A stretch of 31,651 bases of DNA from a virus: the IMG/VR virus record IMGVR_UViG_3300023257_001668, positions 1 through 31,651 of that record; one strand, given 5' to 3'. Below, one piece after another: positions 1-7,622 of the stretch (position 1 is its first letter; each line of letters starts with the position of its first letter). Under the pieces are notes generated by a model. The model saw nothing but the letters and a program-made list of their open reading frames with translations, was not told where the DNA came from and ran no database searches. A program made the translations under genes and the position numbers.

Positions 1-1326
1 TCCTTTTAGCACGAACCTCAAAGCATCTGTGGTTACAAGAACCGTATCAGGGCAAGCCCAAGTTCCGCTAACAGCCCCTTCTGCAGTCGAATCCGTAACG
101 TTCCATCCCGCATCATTATAAGCTACATCCGAAGCTAATAAGTCTTCAGTTCCATCTGAATGAACAATATAAATATCAAACGTACTAATAGGGCCCTTCC
201 AAAAAACATTCATCCACCATCCGCCATAATCTATGTAAGGGCACGTAATTTCATAATTATTTTCGGCTGACCCTTGAACGGTACTCAAAGAATATCCTGA
301 TTTATTATTTACAGATATATTTTCATACCTTGCGTATAGAGCAGTCGTAGCAGGGGTGGCAGGAGTAGTTTTTAAAAATGAATAATACATAGAAGCAAAT
401 AATCTTATCTTTGATGTTTCTACTTCGTTTCTATCCCACCCGACTAATAAACCAGAACTTAAAATCGAGTCCCAAGTAAGCTGATTGCCGGGCGTCATCG
501 CTCCCGCCGTCCAAGCCGTCATTACTCCTGTATCTACATTTTTCTCGTAATACGTAATAGCACTATCACCAAAAAAGCTTCCCCAAAATTTATTTCCCCC
601 ATCATAGGCTAAAATATTTACTTTAGCTTTCCAATCAAAATCTCTTACCTGACATAAAACCCCAATATAATCAGAATTTATTTGCTCTAATACAGGTAAA
701 TCAATTTCAGCCCCGTAAGTCCCATCAGCGTTTAAACCCACAGGCAAAGAAACAGTTCCCGAGGCTACAATCGTCGCAACATCTGGGATAAGAAAAGAAT
801 TATTACCTAACCCATCGCTCACTAATAATCCATAATCTGTAGGACTAAAAATATAAACTAATCCCAAATAGGCCGTAACGGAAATCGCTCCGCCAGTAGC
901 CTTAAAATAAATCTTTAACTTATATGCTCCCGAAGGAGCCGTCAACTCATCAGAATGAAGGGTATAATTTTGGACTGCCGACATCGTATCAATAACAATT
1001 TCAGACCCTACTTGGACATCAGAATCATCATACCAAAAAGCAGATAATTGACCCCCTCCCCCTACAGCGCATAATATTATTTTAACCCAAGCCCCTAACT
1101 TAAACTTCAATCCTTGCACGTTATATCCAAAGTCTACAGTCTGAGCAGTTCCTATATTTCCGTCGACCGTCTTAGCTAATCGTCTACAATGGTCACGAAT
1201 ATAAGCATTAGAATATGAATAAACATATTGAGCAGTATTAGTAGGATAACCACCGCCCTCCCAAACAGTATTCCAGTCAGATGCAGTTAAAAAATCTGGA
1301 TTTTTTATTAAATTAACTACACTCAT
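1..1326 (-). CDS. Tail fibre / receptor-binding-like protein, C-terminus cut by window edge
   Basis: Open reading frame starting at ATG 1326 and still open at base 1, so about 442 residues are visible and the C-terminus is missing. The start overlaps the stop of the upstream gene (ATGA type). The N-terminus (SVVNLIKNPDF, residues 2-12) looks like the opening of a carbohydrate-binding, jelly-roll-type module, and the whole protein is rich in Trp, Tyr and beta-type sequence. The middle (NADGTYGAEIDLPVL, MTAWTAGAM, KIRLFASMYY) is clearly related to the C-terminal half of the neighbouring 1326-2138 gene. Its position directly after the J-like tip protein suggests an accessory tail-tip or fibre subunit. 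No enzyme motif was seen. Function is inferred from place and composition. Confidence 0.6.
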   Translation of the reverse strand, partial: MSVVNLIKNPDFLTASDWNTVWEGGGYPTNTAQYVYSYSNAYIRDHCRRLAKTVDGNIGTAQTVDFGYNVQGLKFKLGAWVKIILCAVGGGGQLSAFWYDDSDVQVGSEIVIDTMSAVQNYTLHSDELTAPSGAYKLKIYFKATGGAISVTAYLGLVYIFSPTDYGLLVSDGLGNNSFLIPDVATIVASGTVSLPVGLNADGTYGAEIDLPVLEQINSDYIGVLCQVRDFDWKAKVNILAYDGGNKFWGSFFGDSAITYYEKNVDTGVMTAWTAGAMTPGNQLTWDSILSSGLLVGWDRNEVETSKIRLFASMYYSFLKTTPATPATTALYARYENISVNNKSGYSLSTVQGSAENNYEITCPYIDYGGWWMNVFWKGPISTFDIYIVHSDGTEDLLASDVAYNDAGWNVTDSTAEGAVSGTWACPDTVLVTTDALRFVLKG

Positions 1327-2138
1327 TAAGAAACCCCCAATGAAACATTCTCATTAACAGCTATTCCGTCTAGTCCAATCTCGATATACTTTGGTTGCGG
1401 ATTATAATGTTTAATGAATACAGAATAATCTATTTTAGAAACTCCTTTGTTTCCTATCGAATAAACTTTTTTATAAACTCCAGCACTTGAATCATAAATT
1501 AAATAACACATTCCCGCAAAAAGTCTCACCTGAGTAAAGGTCGTCTGACCCATTATATCCCAAAAGGCTACAGGGAACATTGAGGCGATATAATCAAATG
1601 TAGTGGCATCTCCATTAGTTAAATTTCCCGCCGTCCAAGCCGTCATTTGCCCGTTCGCTTTATTATGCTCATAATAATTTTCACTTGAATCCATATAAGC
1701 AATAGCTTGAGGATAGACGCTTACTAAAAGCTCAATATTCGTTATCGCATAAGTAAACTCAACAGGAAACAATAAAACTCCAACATCCGCTAAAGGAACA
1801 GCACCTAAATCTGAAAGAGCTATGTCTGTTCCATAAGTCCCGTCTACATTTAAAGCGTTAGGCATCGTAACCCTTCCCGCACTAAAAATCGTAGAAACAT
1901 CTGCAGTTAAAATGGTGAACAAATTTTCATCAACAGGACTTATAATTTTAACTCCATAAACCTTTATATCTAAAGTGACACTCTCGCTTACTATAATAGT
2001 TTCGCTTCTATCTAAAACTTCTCTTTCTACTTCGTCTACGTCAATTAAAATAATATAATCATATGCAAATATCGCTAAAGCGCTTATTTCGTTTTCTTCA
2101 GCAATCGATATAGATTCATATAATAATGGTAAATCCAT
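1326..2138 (-). CDS. Tail-tip accessory protein with N-terminal acidic repeat and a module shared with the next gene
   Basis: A 270-aa protein whose ATG overlaps the stop of the J-like gene (TAATG), with AGGAG about ten bases upstream. Residues 1-65 carry diverged copies of the window's acidic repeat (LPLLYESISIAEEN at residues 3-16; SETIIVSESVTLDI further on). Residues about 70-240 form a module paralogous to the middle of the following gene: shared NxDGTYGxxI, MTAWTAG and RLFA-MCY/MYY signatures, in the same order. Lacks signal peptide or catalytic motif. Probably a structural protein at the tail tip, receptor-binding or baseplate-like. This is inferred from the J-adjacent location; the family is not one I recognise. 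Confidence 0.6.
   Translation of the reverse strand: MDLPLLYESISIAEENEISALAIFAYDYIILIDVDEVEREVLDRSETIIVSESVTLDIKVYGVKIISPVDENLFTILTADVSTIFSAGRVTMPNALNVDGTYGTDIALSDLGAVPLADVGVLLFPVEFTYAITNIELLVSVYPQAIAYMDSSENYYEHNKANGQMTAWTAGNLTNGDATTFDYIASMFPVAFWDIMGQTTFTQVRLFAGMCYLIYDSSAGVYKKVYSIGNKGVSKIDYSVFIKHYNPQPKYIEIGLDGIAVNENVSLGVS
1944..2138 (-). repeat. Acidic SI-x-I-x-E repeat segment in the protein after J
   Basis: The first 65 residues of the 270-aa protein match the repeat of the giant 13549-19023 protein: a Pro, then VY/LY, then ESISIAE, and again SETIIVSES followed by a D-I-x-V strand. The copies are degenerate, with an irregular spacer between them. At DNA level a short stretch near 2105 (cgatatagattcat) is identical to one in the repeat part of the gpM-like gene near 7101. 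Confidence 0.55.
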
Positions 2139-5100
2139 TAGCTAACATCTCCTAAAACTACAACTAGATTTCCGCCCGCATCATAAATCTTTAAAGAGTC
2201 TCCAGACATTTCAACTCTTGGATTAGTCGCTGAAGTTCTAATCGTAAAACCTGTTAATGTTCCTACGTTTATTTTATCCGCATTCAAATTTAAAATTTTA
2301 GCAGACGTAATAATAGCATCCTTAATCTGAGCCGAAAGAGTTATTAATTCTCCTGTATAAAGTTTCCCTGCGGTAACAGCTTCGGCTGCTATTTTGCCCT
2401 CGGTAACAGCTAAATCTGCTAGTTTATCTGTAGTTATTGAGCCATCTTCTATCAAAAATTCGGAAAGAGGGTCAAAACTAATAGTCTTTTCAGAGGAGAA
2501 AGAACCCGCTCCGTAAGTATCTACCCCTCGAACCTTGAAAAAAGCTCTATCAGTTAATGCAAATTCATCCCCTACATCAGGCGTTCCAGAAGGCCAAGAT
2601 GCTACAGTAACCTTTCCCGTAGAATCGTCGTAAGCCGTCGCTATAGCTACTTGGTCTTTATATGTTCCTGAAGTTTGTCTAACATAATCATGCTTAAACT
2701 CATCTGTTCCTGAGCCTATTAATTCAGCATCCGTAATACTAGTCGCATCTACTGCATCAGCTTCGGCGTTCACAGATGTTTTTCCTTGAATGTTAGCTTG
2801 AGTACCTTTAACTTTTTTTACAAGAAATTCTTCCCCGGCCCAAGCCCCAGTTTCCGATTGATAGACTTCGTAATATTGAAGGTCAACATCTGCCGAATCG
2901 CCCCAATCAAGGGTAGCCATCCCGAACCAAACAGTATCGGTGACGGTAGGAGCTGCAGGCGCAGAATTAGTTGGAGTAACATTCTGGGCCGTAGCCGAAT
3001 AACTTCCACTTGTATTATAGGACTTAATGTAAATCGTGCCGGGCGTTCTCGAGGCGGGCTGATAAGTATAACTATTTACCAAGCCTCGATAGATTAAATC
3101 AGCACTATCTACTCCCCAACTATTATCAGCACTTCTTATTTCATATCCCGCTAAATCATTATTAGTTATTTTATCCCAAGTAAGTTCTAAATCATCATCA
3201 AAATTAGAGGCGAAATTTGCTACATCTGAAGGGATAGCGGGCAAACCTGATAAAGTAATATCATCATAAGGACTAGCACTTAGTTGATTTTCTTCTCCGT
3301 TGACGGTAATGGTAACAACTCTTACATAATATTTATTCCCTGATTTCAAATCCCCTTGAATCCTAAAATGAATATCATTAGATTCCCCTCTAAGGGCCCA
3401 GTTTAAATTGTCTTCGGATATATAAATTTTAACATGGTCGAATTGTCTAATAGCGTCTGTCATAGCAGGTTTATACCACCATACATCTATAGCTTCCTCT
3501 ATAGTTCCATCGGGCATAGTCGCTAATCTTTCAGTAAGAGCTAAATCGGACACATTAGGAATTGTTAAATCAAGAGCAGAATACTTTGTATCAGGAATAT
3601 CTACGGCTGTATCATCATAAATATCACTTTCATATTCAGTTCCAGTAACGTTTACGCCAAAGTCTCTATCTCGACCCATAGAAATAATACGAAAATCTTT
3701 TTTAGGAGCAGTTGATATACCGAAAGCATATGTATCATAAATCTGTGGGGCTTGAGAAAAGGCATCTCCTACAACTTCTATTATGCTCGTCGTTCCCACG
3801 CCCGTACTTACAACCTTTTCCTCAATCGTATCATCAGCAAATTGAACAAGTAAATGATAAGTTCCAGCAGCTAAAGTAACATTTCTATCTAAAACAACTT
3901 TGGTCGTAGTGGATGAGCCTTTAACCCTACCCGAATATCCCCATTGAGTAACGTCGTGAGAAAAAGAAATTAAATCACCAGCTTGACAAGCTACCGCATC
4001 TATGCCAGCCCCAAAAGATATAGTTTTGTTAATATATTTAGATTGCTTTAAAATATATCTAGCTTCCCTTAAAGCATAAGAAGACTTTGTAGTAAATATT
4101 TTAATAGTCCTTTTCCTCAATGGGTCTCCGGCAGTAAGGGCTACTTCGTCTATATAAGATATAGTCTCCTGTTTATAATCTTTTTCCTTGTCTAAAAACT
4201 GAACATCTATTACGTTAGGCTTATCTTTGATAGATTTCCAAGACTGACTAAAACTACCTTTCTGAACATTTCCCATTGTGAATAACTGAACGGCTGTATC
4301 AGGCTTATCTATTCTTACATTAATAGTTCCATTAGAATAAAAAGGTAAACCTCTAAAGGTAACACATAATTGAGAAATTAAATCCAAGGCTCTCGTAACG
4401 CTATCCAGAACTACATCTAATCTATATCTCTTTTCATAGCCTCCGGCTCCGTCGTCAATTTTTTCTTCGCAGACCTTAGACATCTCCACCGAAAGAGAAG
4501 CGTTTATCATATTTGTATCAATAAATTCTCCAAGTCCGAATCTTGTGTTTACCATTAAATCTTTTAAGCACCAAATCGGATTAGCGCAATATTGCTCTTC
4601 ATAAGTTACCCCATCCCAAGTCAAAGCAGCTCCGCTTGCAAGAAGTTTATACTCAGCAGTAGAAGAATCATAATAATAATCCGCCCAATCTACATGAGTA
4701 GCGCCATTCATAACTTTAGGGCAAGATATCTTTTTTCCTTTTACAACGCAAGTAAAATTAGGCATACCTCCTGATAACTGGTCATCCGCTAAAGCTTCGA
4801 CGCCTAATAAAGCTGTATTAGGATATCTAAAATCATCTGTCTTAATCTCATCTAATTGATTCCAAGTTAAATCTCCTTGTTTTATCGGACTAAGCTGAGA
4901 ATCATCAGAAATTCTAGTTACCTTTATATCGTATTGTCCAGCAGTTAATCCTGTTTTGCGATAAACTCTTTTAACTACTGCCCGTGATTTAGCCGTGATA
5001 GTTGTCTCACCTAAATTCGTGTATGAAGGGTCAGCGTGAAGTTTGTATTCAACCTTATAGGTAACAGCCCAATCGAGAATATTTCCAGTAGCATCTTGCT

Positions 5101-5893
5101 GAAAGAGCCCGCTAGATAAGGCTAAATGAATTCCAAAAGATTCTACATCTGAGTCGATAGTCGTATAAACATGAGGATTATCTTTAGTCAAAGAAACAGT
5201 AACATCATAAAGATTATGGGCGTCTTCGAAGTTGGATATTACGGTCTGGTCATTTGTCCCCATCCGTTCATAAGTAGTAACATTATCAAAATTTGCGATT
5301 GGATTATCTTTTATCTTAACAGAGGCTATTTCTTCAATTTCCCCTTCTGCTAAAGCGAGCAAAACATTAAGATAATTCTTATCCCCATCATTTCTTATAA
5401 ATGCATTTATAATATTTCCGCCAACTTTATGTTCTCCATAAATAACGGGGACGGTTCCGCCAACATCTTGGGTCGTTTGGATACCATTCCAACTATAAGT
5501 AGGTGAACCATCATCAATCCCTATTCCTAGAGTGTCATAACTAGCAGCTCTCGGAACTTGAAAAGCCGAATAAACTGTATAAGCGAACATCGCTGCTTGA
5601 GCTACACCCCATAGCAAACTTCCCCCGCCAAGCCAAACAAGAAACGTACTGATAGGCTCTTTAATTTTAGGAGTTATAATTATTTCATCATCATCGTTTA
5701 CACCAGCATTCAAGTCGTCGACAATTTTCCCAGATACAATAATTTTATATTCAAGAAAAGGGTCTTCAGTAAGCAGGGCCAAAGATTCATTTATATAATC
5801 TTTAATAGACTTATCTAGAAAATAAGGCAGTTCATAAGAACTTCTGCCAGCTTCTTCCATTACATTTGGTATAAATTTAAGTATAACAGACAT
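2138..5893 (-). CDS. Lambda J-like tail tip / host-specificity protein with fused I-like N-terminus
   Basis: A protein of 1251 aa. I choose the ATG at 5893 because AGGAG sits six bases upstream; a TTG directly before it would add one residue. In lambda, J is the central tail-tip protein that contacts the receptor. Residues 1-75 look like a beta-grasp ending in the DDDEIIITPKI strand, followed by a hydrophobic stretch (about 85-112, FLVWLGGGSLLWG...). This is the arrangement of the separate lambda tail-assembly protein I. The J-like part begins at about residue 135 with WNGIQTTQDVGGTVPVIYG. Fibronectin-III-like segments occupy about 780-1010, and the C-terminus (ITTDKLADLAVTEGKIAAEA, then short beta repeats) is typical of tip-protein ends. 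The gene follows the K-like gene by a short gap, as expected for a lambda-type tip. Confidence 0.85.
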   Translation of the reverse strand: MSVILKFIPNVMEEAGRSSYELPYFLDKSIKDYINESLALLTEDPFLEYKIIVSGKIVDDLNAGVNDDDEIIITPKIKEPISTFLVWLGGGSLLWGVAQAAMFAYTVYSAFQVPRAASYDTLGIGIDDGSPTYSWNGIQTTQDVGGTVPVIYGEHKVGGNIINAFIRNDGDKNYLNVLLALAEGEIEEIASVKIKDNPIANFDNVTTYERMGTNDQTVISNFEDAHNLYDVTVSLTKDNPHVYTTIDSDVESFGIHLALSSGLFQQDATGNILDWAVTYKVEYKLHADPSYTNLGETTITAKSRAVVKRVYRKTGLTAGQYDIKVTRISDDSQLSPIKQGDLTWNQLDEIKTDDFRYPNTALLGVEALADDQLSGGMPNFTCVVKGKKISCPKVMNGATHVDWADYYYDSSTAEYKLLASGAALTWDGVTYEEQYCANPIWCLKDLMVNTRFGLGEFIDTNMINASLSVEMSKVCEEKIDDGAGGYEKRYRLDVVLDSVTRALDLISQLCVTFRGLPFYSNGTINVRIDKPDTAVQLFTMGNVQKGSFSQSWKSIKDKPNVIDVQFLDKEKDYKQETISYIDEVALTAGDPLRKRTIKIFTTKSSYALREARYILKQSKYINKTISFGAGIDAVACQAGDLISFSHDVTQWGYSGRVKGSSTTTKVVLDRNVTLAAGTYHLLVQFADDTIEEKVVSTGVGTTSIIEVVGDAFSQAPQIYDTYAFGISTAPKKDFRIISMGRDRDFGVNVTGTEYESDIYDDTAVDIPDTKYSALDLTIPNVSDLALTERLATMPDGTIEEAIDVWWYKPAMTDAIRQFDHVKIYISEDNLNWALRGESNDIHFRIQGDLKSGNKYYVRVVTITVNGEENQLSASPYDDITLSGLPAIPSDVANFASNFDDDLELTWDKITNNDLAGYEIRSADNSWGVDSADLIYRGLVNSYTYQPASRTPGTIYIKSYNTSGSYSATAQNVTPTNSAPAAPTVTDTVWFGMATLDWGDSADVDLQYYEVYQSETGAWAGEEFLVKKVKGTQANIQGKTSVNAEADAVDATSITDAELIGSGTDEFKHDYVRQTSGTYKDQVAIATAYDDSTGKVTVASWPSGTPDVGDEFALTDRAFFKVRGVDTYGAGSFSSEKTISFDPLSEFLIEDGSITTDKLADLAVTEGKIAAEAVTAGKLYTGELITLSAQIKDAIITSAKILNLNADKINVGTLTGFTIRTSATNPRVEMSGDSLKIYDAGGNLVVVLGDVS

Positions 5894-5905
5894 CAAAAAC
5901 TCCTA

Positions 5906-6322
5906 TTATAGATTATCTTCATTAAGACCATCCTCGTACCGATAAATACCTGTTAATCTCTGCTTCCAAACATTTCTCAATCTCGTTATTATAACCCCGA
6001 CTGAACTCCCTTGAATAAATTCATCATTACTTAAATACACTCCTGCATGATAAGTCCTTCCGTTACCGTCGGAGAATAAAAGAATATCTAAAAATTTAGG
6101 GGTCGTTTGTTTAACCCATTTCTTATAATAATGTTCTACAAAATAATCTTTTCCATTTTTCGCCCAATCTTTTTCATAATTCATATCAAATAATTCAATA
6201 TTTTTAATCTCTCTATAAATTAAAATAGGAAGCCCCCAACAATCAAGTCCGTCTAGGGTTCTTCCCAAGTGCTTATAAGGTATTCCAAGATATTTTGTTC
6301 TGACCTCTATTTCTTTTGTCAT
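5906..6322 (-). CDS. NlpC/P60-type tail peptidase (lambda gpK-like)
   Basis: A 138-aa protein of the C40 cysteine peptidase family. Such tail-tip domains cut peptidoglycan peptides during DNA entry or act in tip assembly. The motif LDCWGLP places the catalytic Cys at residue 28, and YHAGVYL gives the catalytic His at 92; the spacing between them and the length are normal for the isolated NlpC domain. Lambda gpK also has a JAB-type metalloprotease domain, which is absent here, so this is the short form. It lies between the L-like and J-like genes, exactly where K sits in lambda. The ribosome binding site is weak (AGG nine bases before ATG), which fits translation coupled to the upstream gene, which ends five bases away. 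Confidence 0.88.
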   Translation of the reverse strand: MTKEIEVRTKYLGIPYKHLGRTLDGLDCWGLPILIYREIKNIELFDMNYEKDWAKNGKDYFVEHYYKKWVKQTTPKFLDILLFSDGNGRTYHAGVYLSNDEFIQGSSVGVIITRLRNVWKQRLTGIYRYEDGLNEDNL

Positions 6323-6327
6323 AACTT

Positions 6328-6939
6328 TTAACCTATTACTATACGTTTTGACGGGATAGAAGGAAATCCTCCAAATCGTTCTGAATTGGCTAGTACCCTA
6401 CATCTCGCCAAAGTTTTATTGCATTCTGTTTCCCCTGCCGAATACCCACACTCAGTAGATTTAAACTTCCAATTACAAAAATTTCTTGAATATTTTCTGG
6501 TAGGCAACCCTATTCCCAATATATCAAATTTACTTGTCAAGAGAAAAGACGCATTATCTTGATTACTAGAATAACTATCTATATAATAAGTATCAGTTAT
6601 ATTTGCATCTGCGTCGTCTAATTTATCGGCAAATATCTGAATAATGGATACTTTTTTCCCTCTCCAATCATAATCTTCAAGATAAGCTTGAACAAGCCGA
6701 GAAGCGTTGCCGAGTTTAATGCTAACACTATCTATTTCTCCAGTAGTGTTCTCTCCTATCGTCTCGTGAGTAATAGGACATTTTACATATGCTTGGCCAG
6801 AGTAGACAATAGATGTTTTATGATTAGTGTAATAAAGATTATTACTAGCTCCATCCCAATCATATATTATATATAGGAAGATAGGCTGATTCGCTTCGGC
6901 ATTTTTTCTAGTTATAAAATCTGAACTTGGTGTTCTCAT
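6328..6939 (-). CDS. Lambda gpL-like minor tail protein with four-cysteine cluster
   Basis: A 203-aa minor tail protein. In lambda, gpL is a tail-tip component that binds an iron-sulfur cluster through four C-terminal cysteines. The same pattern is visible here: Cys155, Cys164 (TECGY), Cys173 and Cys180, followed by FGGFPSIP, which parallels the FGGF end of gpL. Only one other Cys is present (Cys54). The N-terminal part is beta-rich and matches the usual region before the cluster. ATG overlaps the stop of the M-like gene by one base (TAATG). Family assignment rests on the Cys motif, length and gene order; cluster binding is known for lambda and inferred here. Confidence 0.85.
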   Translation of the reverse strand: MRTPSSDFITRKNAEANQPIFLYIIYDWDGASNNLYYTNHKTSIVYSGQAYVKCPITHETIGENTTGEIDSVSIKLGNASRLVQAYLEDYDWRGKKVSIIQIFADKLDDADANITDTYYIDSYSSNQDNASFLLTSKFDILGIGLPTRKYSRNFCNWKFKSTECGYSAGETECNKTLARCRVLANSERFGGFPSIPSKRIVIG

Positions 6940-7622
6940 TATGCAGGCGCTCCTATCGTATCATCTTCTACTATGGATATACCATCATTTACATCTATCC
7001 TCGCTAGAATTTCGAACAACCCTACATCTTCCGCTACCGAAACAGCATCATTTATCCCTAATTCTATAATAGGGTCATACATCGAAATAGATTCTATCAT
7101 CGATATAGATTCATAAACAGGGCCTACTTCGACGGTAATGTCAAAAAGGTTAGCATATTCAGAAATTGATACTGATTCATACTCATTAAGCCATAGAGCC
7201 ATATCAAACATTTCATTATATTCTGAAATGGCTATATCTTCGTTTACGTCTATTACGCAATAAGCTCCAAAAGGAAATTCAAGACCTAAAGAAACTCTCA
7301 TTCTAAATGTATTATATGCAATTCTCTCCCTAGACATTGTTGATTCTTTAAATCTAACGTCATATAATTTTCCATCTAAAGGATTTGTAAATTTAAAAGC
7401 TTCATATTTACCATTTCTTGCTTTAAAAAAGTCCAAAATATCTTGAGACTCAGTCAAAGTTAATGGAAAGAAATTTAAAACAAAGGCCATATGGTCTTGT
7501 TCGTTTATAAGTCTATATTGCTTATCTCCATTTTCGAACACAGTTTCTTGAACGTCATAACCCGTTTCGTCCGTGAATGGATAATTTCTTGTAAACTGAC
7601 CGAAATCCACTAAGGAAGCCAT
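6939..7622 (-). CDS. Lambda gpM-like minor tail protein with C-terminal acidic repeat extension
   Basis: A 227-aa protein starting at ATG 7622 directly after the tape-measure stop, with GGAGGG seven bases upstream. Residues 1-118 resemble minor tail protein M, which joins the tape measure end to the tip: typical lines are ILDFFKARNGKYEAFKFTNP and a final beta strand FRMRVSLGLEF. M proteins normally end there. Here residues 126-222 add four to five copies of the acidic repeat (NEDIAISEY, YESVSISEYANLF, DPIIELGIN), ending in a short IGAPA tail. DITVEVGPV and DPIIELGI recur letter for letter in the giant protein. The extension would project a decoration from the tail tip; that role is inferred. 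Confidence 0.82.
   Translation of the reverse strand: MASLVDFGQFTRNYPFTDETGYDVQETVFENGDKQYRLINEQDHMAFVLNFFPLTLTESQDILDFFKARNGKYEAFKFTNPLDGKLYDVRFKESTMSRERIAYNTFRMRVSLGLEFPFGAYCVIDVNEDIAISEYNEMFDMALWLNEYESVSISEYANLFDITVEVGPVYESISMIESISMYDPIIELGINDAVSVAEDVGLFEILARIDVNDGISIVEDDTIGAPA
6957..7247 (-). repeat. Four to five acidic repeats fused to the gpM-like protein
   Basis: Units of 20-23 codons, each starting [DE]-x-[IV]-[SA]-[IVM]-x-E, at residues about 126-222. Bases 7053-7081 are identical over 29 bases to 13702-13730 in the giant repeat gene, so the two arrays share recent ancestry or recombine. Confidence 0.85.
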
